Counted from the first letter of the stretch, positions 11,442 to 18,716 are shown. The stretch: 18,716 nt of DNA from an uncultured Faecalibacterium sp. (GCA_902463905.1 CABQHF010000013.1:1-18716), one strand, 5' to 3'. Numbers and translations are program-made. The notes: generated from the letters alone by a model not told the origin.

Positions 11442-13193
11442 ATGATCAAAAAGCTCGTGTCACATCTGGGCGAGTACAAACGCGCCGCAGTCCTGACACC
11501 GCTCTTTGCAGCCCTGGAAGCCGTGATGGATGTGCTGCTGCCCACCATCATGGCCTTTATCATTGACCTGGGCATTGAAAAGGGCGATATGCACGCCATC
11601 GTCAAGTATGGTCTGCTCACCTTTCTTGTGGCAGCCATTGCGCTGCTGCTGGGCGTTCTGGCCGGTAAATATGCCGCCGAGGCATCCACCGGCTTTGCCG
11701 GCAATCTGCGCGATGCCATGTATGAGAACATCCAGCACTATTCCTTCTCCAACATCGACAAGTTCTCCACGGCGGGCCTTGTCACCCGTATGACCACCGA
11801 TGTGACCAACGTGCAGAATGCGTTCCAGATGATCGAGCGCATGTGCGTGCGTGCCCCGGTGCATCTGGTGTTCGCGCTGTTCATGGCTGTGGTCATCGGC
11901 GGCCCGTTGTCGCTGGTGTTCGTGGTGGCGGTAGTCTTTCTGGTGGTGGTGCTGGCCAGCATCATGATCCCCACCTTCCACATCTTTGACCGGGTGTTCA
12001 AGAACTACGATAACCTCAACGCCTCGGTGCAGGAGAATGTGTCCGCCATCCGCGTGGTCAAGAGCTTTGTGCGCGAGGGCTTTGAGAACGAGAAGTACAC
12101 CAAGGCCTGCGAGAGCCTGTACAACCAGTTCGTCAAGGCCGAGAGCCGCCTGAGCTTCAACAACCCTGCCATGCTCACCGCCGTTTACGGCTGCAACATC
12201 GCCCTGAGCTGGCTGGGTGCCAAATATGTGCTGCACGGTGCCATCACCACCGGTCAGCTCAACGCCCTGTTCGGGTACATCATGAACATCCTCATGGCCC
12301 TGATGATGCTGAGCATGGCCTTTGTCATGATCTCCATGTCGGCCGCTTCCGCCAAGCGTATCGTGGAAGTGCTGGACGAGACCACCGACCTGCCCCCGGC
12401 CAAGCAGCCGGTGCAGCAGGTGAAGGACGGCAGCATCGAGTTCGACCATGTTTCCTTTCAATATAAGCATGGTTCGGGCCGTCCGGTGCTGAACGATATC
12501 ACCTTTTCCATCAAGCCCGGCGAGACGCTGGGCATCATCGGCGGCACCGGCAGTGCAAAGTCCAGCCTGGTGCAGCTGATCCCCCGCCTGTACGATGCCG
12601 AAAGCGGTACCGTGCGGGTAGGCGGCGTGGATGTGCGGGATTACAACCTGGACGTCCTGCGCCACGAAGTGTCCATGGTGCTGCAGAAGAACGTGCTGTT
12701 CTCCGGCACCATCCTGGACAACCTGCGCTGGGGCGATGAGAACGCCACCGAGGAAGAGTGCATTCGCGTGGCCAAGCTGGCCTGCGCGGATGAGTTCATC
12801 GAGCGCTTCCCGGACAAGTACAACACCTGGATCGAGCAGGGCGGCTCCAATGTGTCCGGCGGCCAGAAGCAGCGCCTGACCATCGCCCGCGCACTGCTGC
12901 GCAAGCCCAAGGTGCTGATCCTGGACGACTCCACCAGCGCGGTGGATACCGCCACGGATGCCAAGATCCGCAAGGCTTTCCGGGAAGAGATCCCCGGCAC
13001 CACCAAGATCATCATCGCACAGCGTGTTTCCTCCGTGCAGGATGCAGACCGCATCCTGGTGCTGGACAACGGCCAGATCAATGGCCTGGGCACCCACGAA
13101 GAACTGCTGAAGACCAACGCCATTTATCAGGAAGTTTACAACAGCCAGACCCAGGGCGGCGGCGACTTCGACAAGCAGGGAGGTGCGCAGTAA
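11442..13193 (+). CDS. Heterodimeric ABC exporter subunit with degenerate ATP site (TM287/LmrC-like)
   Basis: A 583-residue half-transporter: six-helix type IV exporter domain (about 1-320) then a nucleotide-binding domain. Walker A GGTGSAKSS (367-375) has Ala in place of the usual Gly. Signature NVSGGQ is at 470-475. Walker B VLILDDS (491-497) has Asp496 where the catalytic Glu should be, and the H-loop histidine is Gln527. These losses are the known mark of the degenerate-site partner in heterodimeric exporters such as TM287/288 and LmrCD. The pair should export drugs, lipids or peptides across the inner membrane; substrate not deducible. SD AGGAGG precedes ATG 11442. Its stop overlaps the next start by one base (TAATG), matching equal production of both halves. 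The regulator upstream is MarR type. Confidence 0.95.
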   Translation: MIKKLVSHLGEYKRAAVLTPLFAALEAVMDVLLPTIMAFIIDLGIEKGDMHAIVKYGLLTFLVAAIALLLGVLAGKYAAEASTGFAGNLRDAMYENIQHYSFSNIDKFSTAGLVTRMTTDVTNVQNAFQMIERMCVRAPVHLVFALFMAVVIGGPLSLVFVVAVVFLVVVLASIMIPTFHIFDRVFKNYDNLNASVQENVSAIRVVKSFVREGFENEKYTKACESLYNQFVKAESRLSFNNPAMLTAVYGCNIALSWLGAKYVLHGAITTGQLNALFGYIMNILMALMMLSMAFVMISMSAASAKRIVEVLDETTDLPPAKQPVQQVKDGSIEFDHVSFQYKHGSGRPVLNDITFSIKPGETLGIIGGTGSAKSSLVQLIPRLYDAESGTVRVGGVDVRDYNLDVLRHEVSMVLQKNVLFSGTILDNLRWGDENATEEECIRVAKLACADEFIERFPDKYNTWIEQGGSNVSGGQKQRLTIARALLRKPKVLILDDSTSAVDTATDAKIRKAFREEIPGTTKIIIAQRVSSVQDADRILVLDNGQINGLGTHEELLKTNAIYQEVYNSQTQGGGDFDKQGGAQ

Positions 13194-15115
13194 TGGCACA
13201 GGTAAAAGAGGTAAAAGGCCCCGGCGGCCCCCGCGGCATGGGCCCGAAACCCAAAGTTGAAAATCCGGGTCTGCTGCTCAAGCGCATCATGGACGAAGTG
13301 TTCCGGCACTATCTGCCCCACTGCATCCTGGTGCTGATCTGCATCGTGGTCAGCGCGCTGGCCAATGTGCAGGCCAGCCTGTTCCTGCAGACCCTCATGG
13401 ATGATTACATCGTGCCCATGACCCAGCAGCAGAACCCCGATTTTGCCCCGCTGGCAGCAGCGCTGGTGCGGGTGGGCTGCATCTATGTGGTGGGCATCCT
13501 GGCCGCATGGCTCAACGCCCGCACCATGGTCAATGTGACCCAGGGCACCCTGCGCAACCTGCGCATCCAGCTCTTCACCCACATGGAGAGCCTGCCCATC
13601 AAGTATTTTGACCAGCATCCCCACGGCGACATCATGTCGGTGTATACCAACGATGTGGACACCCTGCGCCAGATGCTCAGCCAGAGCATCCCGCAGCTGG
13701 TCTCAAGCGCCATCACGGTGGTGTCGGTGTTCGTGAGCATGTGCATGCTCAGTTGGCAGCTGACCATCGTGACGATGCTCATGGTGGCCCTGATGCTGTT
13801 CTGTTCCAAAAAGATCACCCAGCAGTCCGGCAAGTACTTTGTCCAGCAGCAGCGTGATCTCGGCAAGGTGAACGGCTACATCGAAGAGATGATGGAAGGC
13901 CAGAAGGTCGTCAAAGTGTTCACCCATGAGCAGAAGACCCTGGACGGCTTCCGGGAACTGAACAACAAGCTGAAGGAAAGCGCCAACCAGGCCAACAGCT
14001 TTGCCAATATCATGATGCCTGTGAACGCCCAGCTGGGCAACATCAGCTACGCCGTCTGCGCTCTGGTGGGCGCAGCCATGGCCGTGGGCAACGTGGGCGG
14101 CATGACGCTGGGCACAGTCGTTGCCTTCCTGTCCCTGAACAAGAGCTTCAATATGCCCATCAGCCAGGTGTCCATGCAGGCCAACAGCATCATCATGGCA
14201 CTGGCCGGTGCCGAGCGTATCTTCAAGATGATGGATGAGCCCAGCGAGACCGACGAAGGCTATGTCACTCTGGTCAATGCCAAGTACGACCGTGATGACA
14301 ACCTCGTGGAGACTGACGAGCGCACCGGCCTCTGGGCCTGGAAGCACCCCCATCACGACGGCACCACCACCTACCATAAGCTGGAGGGCAACATCACCTT
14401 CACCGATGTGGATTTCGGCTATGTGCCGGAAAAGACGGTGCTGCACGACATCAACCTGTATGGCCGTCCGGGCCAGAAGATCGCCTTTGTCGGCTCCACC
14501 GGTGCCGGCAAGACCACCATCACCAACCTGATCAACCGCTTCTACGATATTCAGGATGGCAAGATCCGCTACGACGGCATCAACATCCACAAGATCAAAA
14601 AGTCCGATCTGCGCCGTTCGCTGGGCATCGTGCTGCAGGACACGCACCTGTTTACCGGTACGGTCATGGAGAACATCCGCTATGGCCGTCTGGATGCCAG
14701 CGATGAAGAGTGCATGGCCGCCGCCAAGCTGGCCAACGCGGATGGCTTCATCCAGCGTCTGCCGGATGGCTACAACACCATGCTGACCGGCGACGGTGCC
14801 AATCTGTCGCAGGGTCAGCGCCAGCTGCTGGCCATCGCCCGTGCAGCTGTGGCCGATCCTCCGGTGCTGATCCTCGATGAGGCAACTTCCTCCATCGACA
14901 CCCGTACCGAGGCACTAGTGCAGCGCGGCATGGACGGCCTGATGTACGGCCGCACCAGCTTCGTCATCGCCCACCGCCTGTCCACCGTCCGCAATGCAGA
15001 CTGCATCGTGGTGCTGGAGCAGGGCCGCATCATCGAGCGCGGCAGTCACGACGAGCTGATCGCCAAGAAGGGCAAGTATTACCAGCTCTACACCGGCAAC
15101 CTGTCCGATAACTGA
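13193..15115 (+). CDS. Heterodimeric ABC exporter subunit with canonical ATP site (TM288/LmrD-like)
   Basis: A 640-residue half-transporter. An unusual Gly/Pro-rich N-terminus (VKGPGGPRGMGPKPK, about 6-20) precedes the six-helix membrane domain (about 30-345). The nucleotide-binding domain is canonical: Walker A GSTGAGKTT (434-442), signature NLSQGQ (537-542), Walker B VLILDEA with Asp562-Glu563, H-loop His594. It thus supplies the catalytic residues missing in its partner. Between the membrane domain and the ATPase an extra charged and aromatic linker of roughly 50 residues (about 350-398, with WAWKHPHHDG) accounts for the greater length. The start shares one base with the previous stop. A very stable terminator follows. 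Confidence 0.95.
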   Translation: MAQVKEVKGPGGPRGMGPKPKVENPGLLLKRIMDEVFRHYLPHCILVLICIVVSALANVQASLFLQTLMDDYIVPMTQQQNPDFAPLAAALVRVGCIYVVGILAAWLNARTMVNVTQGTLRNLRIQLFTHMESLPIKYFDQHPHGDIMSVYTNDVDTLRQMLSQSIPQLVSSAITVVSVFVSMCMLSWQLTIVTMLMVALMLFCSKKITQQSGKYFVQQQRDLGKVNGYIEEMMEGQKVVKVFTHEQKTLDGFRELNNKLKESANQANSFANIMMPVNAQLGNISYAVCALVGAAMAVGNVGGMTLGTVVAFLSLNKSFNMPISQVSMQANSIIMALAGAERIFKMMDEPSETDEGYVTLVNAKYDRDDNLVETDERTGLWAWKHPHHDGTTTYHKLEGNITFTDVDFGYVPEKTVLHDINLYGRPGQKIAFVGSTGAGKTTITNLINRFYDIQDGKIRYDGINIHKIKKSDLRRSLGIVLQDTHLFTGTVMENIRYGRLDASDEECMAAAKLANADGFIQRLPDGYNTMLTGDGANLSQGQRQLLAIARAAVADPPVLILDEATSSIDTRTEALVQRGMDGLMYGRTSFVIAHRLSTVRNADCIVVLEQGRIIERGSHDELIAKKGKYYQLYTGNLSDN

Positions 15116-15134
15116 GCAACTACCTCTCCTCAAT

Positions 15135-15184
15135 AGCACAGCGCCCCCGCCGGGATCTCTCCCGGCGGGGGCGCTGTGCTTTAT
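15135..15184 (+). terminator. Terminator of the ABC exporter operon
   Basis: A perfect 20-bp stem, 15135-15154 with 15161-15180 and a 6-base loop, then TTTATAT. It also separates the convergent lrgB gene but has no T-run on the minus side. Confidence 0.85.
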
Positions 15185-15198
15185 ATCATAAATGTTTT

Positions 15199-15897
15199 TT
15201 AGTGGATCAGGCTCACGAATACGGGGCAGAGCACCGCGGTGAGCACACCGGCCACTGCAATGGACAGGCCGCTCATGGCACCCTCCACCTCACCCATCTG
15301 CAGGGCCTTGCTGGTACCCACGGCATGGGCCGAGGTGCCGATGCCCACGCCTTTGGCGATGGGGTCGGTGATGTGGAACACCTTGCACACCGTTTCGGCC
15401 AGCAGGCTGCCCGCAATGCCGGTGAGGATGACGATGGCACCGGTCAGGGCGGCAATGCCGCCCAGCTCAGCGGCCACGTCCATGCTGATGGCGGTGGTCA
15501 CCGACTTGGGCAGCAGGGTGGCGTACTGCTCTTTGGTCAGGTCCAGCGCCAGGGCAAGAGCAAGGGCACTGCCCAGGCTGACCAGTGTGCCAACCGAGAT
15601 GCCGGCGATGATGGCGGCGGCGTTCTCCCGGAGCAGGTCCCACTTTTCATACAGCGGGATGGCCAGGGCCACGGTGGCCGGCAGCAGCAGGTAGTTCACC
15701 GGGGCGGCGCTGGCCTTGTAGTCGGCGTAGGGGATCTTGCACACCGACAGGAAGATGATGACAAAGATGCTGCCCAGCAGCAGGGGATTGAAGATGGCTT
15801 TGCCGGTGATCCGGTTGATCAGGGCGCCCAGTGCAAAGGCCGCCAGCGTGAGCAGCACGCCCCACGCCGCCGACCCGGACAGGAAATCATTCAGCAT
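15199..15897 (-). CDS. lrgB: LrgB/CidB-family membrane protein
   Basis: A 232-residue, highly hydrophobic protein with about six to seven membrane segments. Family signatures are INRITGKAIFNPLLLGSI (near 28-45), LLPKSVTTAISMDVAAELGG (near 128-147) and GIGTSAHAVGTSKALQMGE (near 186-204). LrgB works with LrgA; the pair has been tied to control of murein hydrolase activity and cell lysis, and in some bacteria to pyruvate uptake. Which role applies here cannot be read from the sequence. The start overlaps the end of lrgA by 11 bases, as in a coupled operon. No LytSR/LytTR two-component genes are in view. Confidence 0.93.
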   Translation of the reverse strand: MLNDFLSGSAAWGVLLTLAAFALGALINRITGKAIFNPLLLGSIFVIIFLSVCKIPYADYKASAAPVNYLLLPATVALAIPLYEKWDLLRENAAAIIAGISVGTLVSLGSALALALALDLTKEQYATLLPKSVTTAISMDVAAELGGIAALTGAIVILTGIAGSLLAETVCKVFHITDPIAKGVGIGTSAHAVGTSKALQMGEVEGAMSGLSIAVAGVLTAVLCPVFVSLIH

Positions 15898-16255
15898 GGT
15901 CTGCCTCCTTCTTTTTGCGGCCGGTCATGGCCTGGGTGGTGCGGCCTGCGGAGACCATGACCAGCACGGTCACCGGGATGATGGCAATGATGATGGGCAG
16001 CAGCATGTTGCCCATCTCGGCCCACAGCTCCATCACGCCGGCTGCGGCAGGCACGAACAGCAGCGGGAAGATGCCGGTGAGGTAGATGCCCACCTCTTTC
16101 ACGTCATCCAGCTTCACAAAGCCGAAGTTCAGGGCAGCCAGCAGCAGCACCAGCCCGTAGACACTGGCAGGCACCGGCAGCGGCAGCACGGCGTGCAGCA
16201 CCTCGCCCAGAAAACAGAAGGCCAGAATGCGCGCAAACTGAAAAATGTATTTCGT
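15887..16255 (-). CDS. lrgA: LrgA/CidA holin-like membrane protein with probable non-standard ACG start
   Basis: The frame encodes KYIFQFARILAFCFLGEV, then LHAVLPLPVPASVYGLVLLL and IYLTGIFPLLFVPAAAGVMEL, the LrgA pattern with four membrane helices. The SD AAAGGAG (complement of 16265-16271) is followed 9 bases later by ACG (complement of 16253-16255), exactly where homologues carry ATG before the Lys-Tyr. No ATG, GTG or TTG exists between the SD and the GTG at 16201, which would remove most of helix 1. An in-frame TGA lies just before the SD. With ACG the protein is 122 residues, normal for the family; with GTG it is 104. A mutated start, a sequencing error or real non-AUG initiation are all possible. 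Confidence 0.8.
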   Translation of the reverse strand, partial: TKYIFQFARILAFCFLGEVLHAVLPLPVPASVYGLVLLLAALNFGFVKLDDVKEVGIYLTGIFPLLFVPAAAGVMELWAEMGNMLLPIIIAIIPVTVLVMVSAGRTTQAMTGRKKKEADHAE

Positions 16256-16305
16256 AAGGGATCGCTCCTTTCACAGTTGCAGAAAAAATGCGGGACGCAA
16301 GTGGT

Positions 16306-16334
16306 AGTATACCGCACCGTCGGACGTTCATCAA
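16306..16334 (-). promoter_or_regulatory. lrgAB promoter
   Basis: On the minus strand -35 TTGATG (complement of 16329-16334), 17 bases, -10 TATACT (complement of 16306-16311), about 40 bases upstream of the SD. Confidence 0.65.
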
Positions 16335-16381
16335 TCGTGATACTTGCCAAGAATTCCCACACATTTCGCGAGGAACTGTGC

Positions 16382-16412
16382 AAAAAAGGCGCACCGCAAT
16401 GTGCGGTGCGCC
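16382..16412 (-). terminator. Terminator of the Rrf2 gene
   Basis: GGCGCACCGCA and TGCGGTGCGCC (16388-16398 with 16402-16412) form an 11-bp stem with a 3-base loop. On the minus strand six T follow (16382-16387). Confidence 0.9.
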
Positions 16413-16436
16413 GTAAGAAGCCGGAGCAGGAACGAG

Positions 16437-16868
16437 TCAGATCACATAGTCGTTGCCAGCCTGATCGGGCAGGGCAAGATCGGCAAGGGTGATGTGGCTG
16501 AAATAGTTGGAGATGAGGTCGTTCAGGCCCTTCCACATCTCATAGGTGCGGCAGTTGGCCAGGCGAGCGCAGGGGGATGCACCCGGCGTCAGGCAGGTGA
16601 CGGGGGCCAGGCTGCCCTCGGTGAGCATGAGGATCTCCTCCACGGTGTACTGGTCGGGGCTGCGGGTCAGGCGGTAACCGCCGCCCTTGCCGCGCAGACC
16701 CTCCAGAAAGCCGTTCTGCACCAGCACCTTGAGGATGTTCTCCAAATATTTTTCCGAGATCTCCTGCCGTGCGGCGACTTCCTTGAGGGGAACGTATTTT
16801 TCCGCCTGATGTTCGGCAAGGTCGATCATCACGCGCAGCGCATAGCGCCCTTTGGTGGAAACGATCAT
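16437..16868 (-). CDS. Rrf2-family transcriptional regulator (IscR/CymR-like)
   Basis: 143 residues from the ATG at 16868, chosen since MIVSTKGRYALRVMIDLA is the classic Rrf2 N-terminus and AGGAAG lies about 10 bases before it; the longer frame would add 36 unlikely residues. The winged helix includes VPLKEVAARQEISEKYLENILKVLVQNGFLEGLRGKGGGYRL, with the conserved wing. Three cysteines, Cys92-x7-Cys100-x5-Cys106, fit the ligand region of iron-sulfur Rrf2 proteins such as IscR (there C-x5-C-x5-C), so an Fe-S cluster is plausible. It is divergent from cysK, which is the CymR-type target in Firmicutes; CymR itself lacks such a cluster. A role in cysteine or Fe-S control is therefore inferred. Followed by a strong terminator. 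Confidence 0.92.
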   Translation of the reverse strand: MIVSTKGRYALRVMIDLAEHQAEKYVPLKEVAARQEISEKYLENILKVLVQNGFLEGLRGKGGGYRLTRSPDQYTVEEILMLTEGSLAPVTCLTPGASPCARLANCRTYEMWKGLNDLISNYFSHITLADLALPDQAGNDYVI

Positions 16869-16908
16869 ATTCGTGTACTTCCTTTGATGTCCATAGAATG
16901 TTAAACCT

Positions 16909-16937
16909 ATTATACAACAGGGTAAATAATATTTCAA
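16909..16937 (-). promoter_or_regulatory. Promoter of the Rrf2 gene
   Basis: On the minus strand -35 TTGAAA (complement of 16932-16937), 17 bases, -10 TATAAT (complement of 16909-16914). GGTTTAA (complement of 16901-16907) follows directly. Confidence 0.75.
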
Positions 16938-16960
16938 TCCCACTTTTTTGCAAAAAAGCA

Positions 16961-16989
16961 TTGACAAGCAGGGCAAAGGGGACTATAAT
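16961..16989 (+). promoter_or_regulatory. Perfect consensus promoter of cysK
   Basis: -35 TTGACA (16961-16966), 17 bases, -10 TATAAT (16984-16989). A promoter this strong would normally need a repressor to be regulated. Confidence 0.85.
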
Positions 16990-16994
16990 ACCAT

Positions 16995-17027
16995 CAAACC
17001 CACAAACAATGTTGGTTTAAAGGTTTG
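16995..17027. promoter_or_regulatory. Inverted repeat in the cysK leader, candidate Rrf2 operator
   Basis: CAAACC (16995-17000) faces GGTTT (17014-17018) and again GGTTTG (17022-17027). GGTTTAA (17014-17020) also follows the Rrf2 gene's own -10. It lies at about the transcription start, a repressor-like position. The rest of the leader to 17080 shows no recognisable T-box or S-box. Confidence 0.4.
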
Positions 17028-17095
17028 TAGTTCCGGGCCGCATTCGTCAAGGGCCGTTGCAGAAAGTTGTATTTGTATTCAGGAGGGAAATTATT

Positions 17096-18028
17096 ATGAG
17101 CAAGATCTATACTGCCGCCGACCAGCTGATCGGCCACACCCCGCTGCTGGAGCTCACCCATATTGAAAAGGCGCAGCAGCTGTCTGCACACATTCTGGCC
17201 AAGCTGGAGTACTTCAACCCGGCCGGTTCCGTGAAGGACCGCATTGCCAAGAAGATGATCGACGACGCCGAGGCCAAGGGTCTGCTGAAGGAAGGCTCCG
17301 TGATCATCGAGCCCACCTCCGGCAATACCGGCATCGGCTTGGCTGCCGTGGCAGCTGCCAAGGGCTACCGCATCATCATCGTCATGCCCGAGACCATGAG
17401 CGTGGAGCGCCGCCAGCTGATGAAGGCTTACGGTGCCGAGCTGGTGCTCAGCGAGGGTGCCAAGGGCATGAAGGGCGCCATTGCCAAGGCCGATGAGCTG
17501 GCAAAGGAGATCCCCAATTCCTTCATCCCCGGCCAGTTTGTGAACCCGGCCAACCCCCAGGCACACATCGAGACCACCGGCCCCGAGATCTGGGACGATA
17601 CCGACGGTAAGGTGGACATCTTTGTGGCAGGCGTTGGCACCGGCGGCACCGTGACCGGCGTGGGCAAGTACCTGAAGAGCAAGAACCCTGACGTGAAGGT
17701 CGTGGCCGTGGAGCCTGCCTCCTCCCCGGTGCTGAGCAAGGGCACTGCCGGTGCGCACAAGATCCAGGGCATCGGCGCAGGCTTTGTGCCGGACGTGCTG
17801 GACACCAAGGTTTATGATGAGATCATTGCTGTGGAGAACGACGACGCCTTTGCCACCGGTCGGCTGATCGGTCACAAGGAGGGCGTGCTGGTGGGCATTT
17901 CTTCCGGTGCTGCCGTCTGGGCTGCCCTGCAGCTGGCAAAGCGCCCGGAGAACGCTGGCAAGAACATCGTGGTGCTGCTGCCCGATACCGGCGACCGCTA
18001 CCTGTCCACTCCGCTGTTCGCAGACTGA
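17096..18028 (+). CDS. cysK: Cysteine synthase A (O-acetylserine sulfhydrylase)
   Basis: 310 residues from ATG 17096 with SD AGGAGGGAAA (17081-17090). The PLP enzyme makes cysteine from O-acetylserine and sulfide. Motifs: IGHTPLLEL (12-20), NPAGSVKDRIA with the PLP lysine Lys47, the substrate loop TSGNTG (74-79), the phosphate-binding GTGGT (181-185), and GISSGAA near the C-terminus. The length is typical for CysK and there is no extra CBS domain. PVLSKGTAGAHKIQGIGAGFVP matches the CysK region that contacts CysE in other bacteria; no cysE is in view. It is divergent from an Rrf2 regulator and followed by a strong terminator, so it is a single-gene unit. The closely related CysM is less likely from the motif set. 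Confidence 0.96.
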   Translation: MSKIYTAADQLIGHTPLLELTHIEKAQQLSAHILAKLEYFNPAGSVKDRIAKKMIDDAEAKGLLKEGSVIIEPTSGNTGIGLAAVAAAKGYRIIIVMPETMSVERRQLMKAYGAELVLSEGAKGMKGAIAKADELAKEIPNSFIPGQFVNPANPQAHIETTGPEIWDDTDGKVDIFVAGVGTGGTVTGVGKYLKSKNPDVKVVAVEPASSPVLSKGTAGAHKIQGIGAGFVPDVLDTKVYDEIIAVENDDAFATGRLIGHKEGVLVGISSGAAVWAALQLAKRPENAGKNIVVLLPDTGDRYLSTPLFAD

Positions 18029-18052
18029 TCACTCTATTTGTAGAACTGTTGC

Positions 18053-18084
18053 ATCCCGCCCGGATTTCCGGGCGGGATTTTTTT
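18053..18084 (+). terminator. Terminator of cysK
   Basis: ATCCCGCCCGG (18053-18063) pairs with CCGGGCGGGAT (18068-18078) under a 4-base loop, followed by a run of T to 18084. Confidence 0.92.
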
Positions 18085-18109
18085 GCACTCCGGCCGCCGG
18101 ATGAATCTA

Positions 18110-18138
18110 TTGACGAACACTCTAAAAAAAGGTATACT
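18110..18138 (+). promoter_or_regulatory. tRNA promoter
   Basis: -35 TTGACG (18110-18115), 17 bases, -10 TATACT (18133-18138). The tRNA begins 24 bases later. Confidence 0.75.
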
Positions 18139-18161
18139 GTACAGGTACAATTGAATACTGT

Positions 18162-18237
18162 CGGGGTGTTGCGCAGTTGGTAGCGCGCCTGCTTTGGGAG
18201 CAGGAGGCCGCGAGTTCGAGTCTCGCCACTCCGACCA
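18162..18237 (+). tRNA. tRNA-Pro (anticodon UGG)
   Basis: A 76-base cloverleaf with encoded CCA. Acceptor arms CGGGGTG and CACTCCG pair over 7 bp with one G-U. The D-loop has AGTTGGTAGCGC. The anticodon stem CCTGC/GCAGG encloses TTTGGGA, giving anticodon TGG. The T-arm is GCGAG-TTCGAGT-CTCGC. UGG can read most or all proline codons. Confidence 0.96.
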
Positions 18238-18242
18238 CAAGA

Positions 18243-18284
18243 AAAGCCGCCCGGAAGCGTCTGAGAACGTTTCCGGGCGGCTTT
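18243..18284. terminator. Terminator after the tRNA, possibly shared with the SDR gene
   Basis: An 18-bp stem, 18243-18260 with 18267-18284 (one G-U pair), and loop CTGAGA. The tail is CTGTTTATTTT on the plus strand and TTTTC on the minus strand. Confidence 0.8.
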
Positions 18285-18306
18285 CTGTTTATTTTAAAGG
18301 ACGGGG

Positions 18307-18716
18307 TTACTTGGGCTGACGGCCGATGTAAGCCAGGATGCCGCCGTCGGCGTACAGGATCTGGCCGTTGACGAAGTCAGAAGCATGGCTGGCCAGGAAC
18401 ACGCAGGGGCCCACCATATCCTCGGGGTCACCCCAGCGGCCGGCAGGGGTCTTGGCGCAGATAAAGGTGTCGAAGGGGTGGCGGCTGCCGTCCGGCTGGG
18501 TCTCGCGCAGGGGAGCGGTCTGGGCGGTGGCGATGTAGCCGGGGCCCATGCCGTTGCACTGGATGTTGTACTCGCCGTACTCGGAAGCGATGTTGCGGGT
18601 GAGCATCTTCAGAGCGCCCTTGGCGGAAGCATAGGCAGACACGGTCTCGCGGCCCAGCTCACTCATCATGGAGCAGATGTTGATGATCTTGCCCTCGCGC
18701 TTGGCGATCATGTCGG
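18307..18716 (-). CDS. SDR oxidoreductase, gluconate 5-dehydrogenase-like (5' end outside window)
   Basis: The C-terminal half of a short-chain dehydrogenase/reductase; the frame runs off the right edge, so the ATG at 18711 is internal. Relative to that Met, the catalytic Ser14 (NICSMM), Tyr27 and Lys31 (YASAK) are present with the usual 13-residue Ser-Tyr spacing. PAGRWGDPEDMVGPCVFLAS and the ending QILYADGGILAYIGRQPK match the gluconate 5-dehydrogenase / 2-deoxy-D-gluconate 3-dehydrogenase branch, which interconverts keto-gluconates and gluconates with NAD(P)H in sugar-acid breakdown. The N-terminal Rossmann glycine motif is outside the window, so cofactor preference cannot be judged. Confidence 0.88.
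   Translation of the reverse strand, partial: DMIAKREGKIINICSMMSELGRETVSAYASAKGALKMLTRNIASEYGEYNIQCNGMGPGYIATAQTAPLRETQPDGSRHPFDTFICAKTPAGRWGDPEDMVGPCVFLASHASDFVNGQILYADGGILAYIGRQPK

Noticed and set aside
11460..13199. 579-codon minus-strand open frame opposite the first ABC subunit
   Set aside because: Same shadow effect; no family motif or ribosome site, while the plus strand has full ABC motifs.
16104..16394. 96-codon minus frame crossing the lrgA start, as a frameshifted lrgA beginning
   Set aside because: Its residues do not resemble the LrgA N-terminus, whereas the frame from ACG does so without a shift.
16990..17080. Possible riboswitch or T-box in the cysK leader
   Set aside because: No T-box TGGN antiterminator, S-box core or terminator hairpin before the SD; the inverted repeat fits an operator better.
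18034..18240. 68-codon minus-strand frame over the tRNA
   Set aside because: The WSEWRDSNSRPPAPKAGALP type of sequence is the well-known false ORF read from the reverse of a tRNA gene.

Overview
The window reads as a chromosomal segment of a GC-rich gut Clostridia bacterium. My best guess is Faecalibacterium or a close Oscillospiraceae/Ruminococcaceae relative. This rests on overall protein character, strong AGGAGG-type ribosome binding sites, TTGACA/TATAAT-type promoters and an AACCCTCTC-type palindromic intergenic repeat. It is an inference, because no database search was possible. Gene density is high and most genes sit in short operons separated by clear hairpin terminators.

Region 1 (1-4102, + strand) holds two tandem paralogous AMP-forming acyl ligases (the first cut by the window edge), a stand-alone acyl carrier protein and a stand-alone condensation-domain protein with an HxxxDG motif. 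Together they look like a minimal dissociated NRPS-like or acyl-transfer pathway with unknown product. A complex terminator-like hairpin lies between the two ligases. Region 2 (4160-7958) has birA on the minus strand, divergent from a four-gene operon: ECF sigma factor, zinc-finger anti-sigma factor, TM2-like membrane protein and LiaF/DUF5668-like membrane protein.

Region 3 (7959-8331) looks gene-free at first but holds what appears to be a complete type I toxin-antitoxin-like locus. A strong plus promoter drives a transcript whose SD is buried in a 9-bp hairpin ahead of a 20-residue hydrophobic basic peptide. A convergent antisense RNA starts from a perfect consensus promoter nested inside the plus-strand terminator hairpin. 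This is the most interesting part of the window.

Region 4 (8332-10497) holds purC (minus) and a divergent glycerophosphodiester phosphodiesterase. Region 5 (10554-15180) holds a MarR regulator, a 162-bp palindromic repeat and a heterodimeric ABC exporter with one degenerate and one canonical ATP site. Both promoters carry the same 18-bp operator-like motif. Region 6 (15199-16334, minus) is lrgAB, where lrgA seems to lack a standard start codon. Region 7 (16382-18084) is an Rrf2 regulator divergent from cysK. Region 8 holds tRNA-Pro(UGG) and the 3' part of a gluconate 5-dehydrogenase-like SDR running off the right edge. No CRISPR array, rRNA, prophage or transposase gene was seen.
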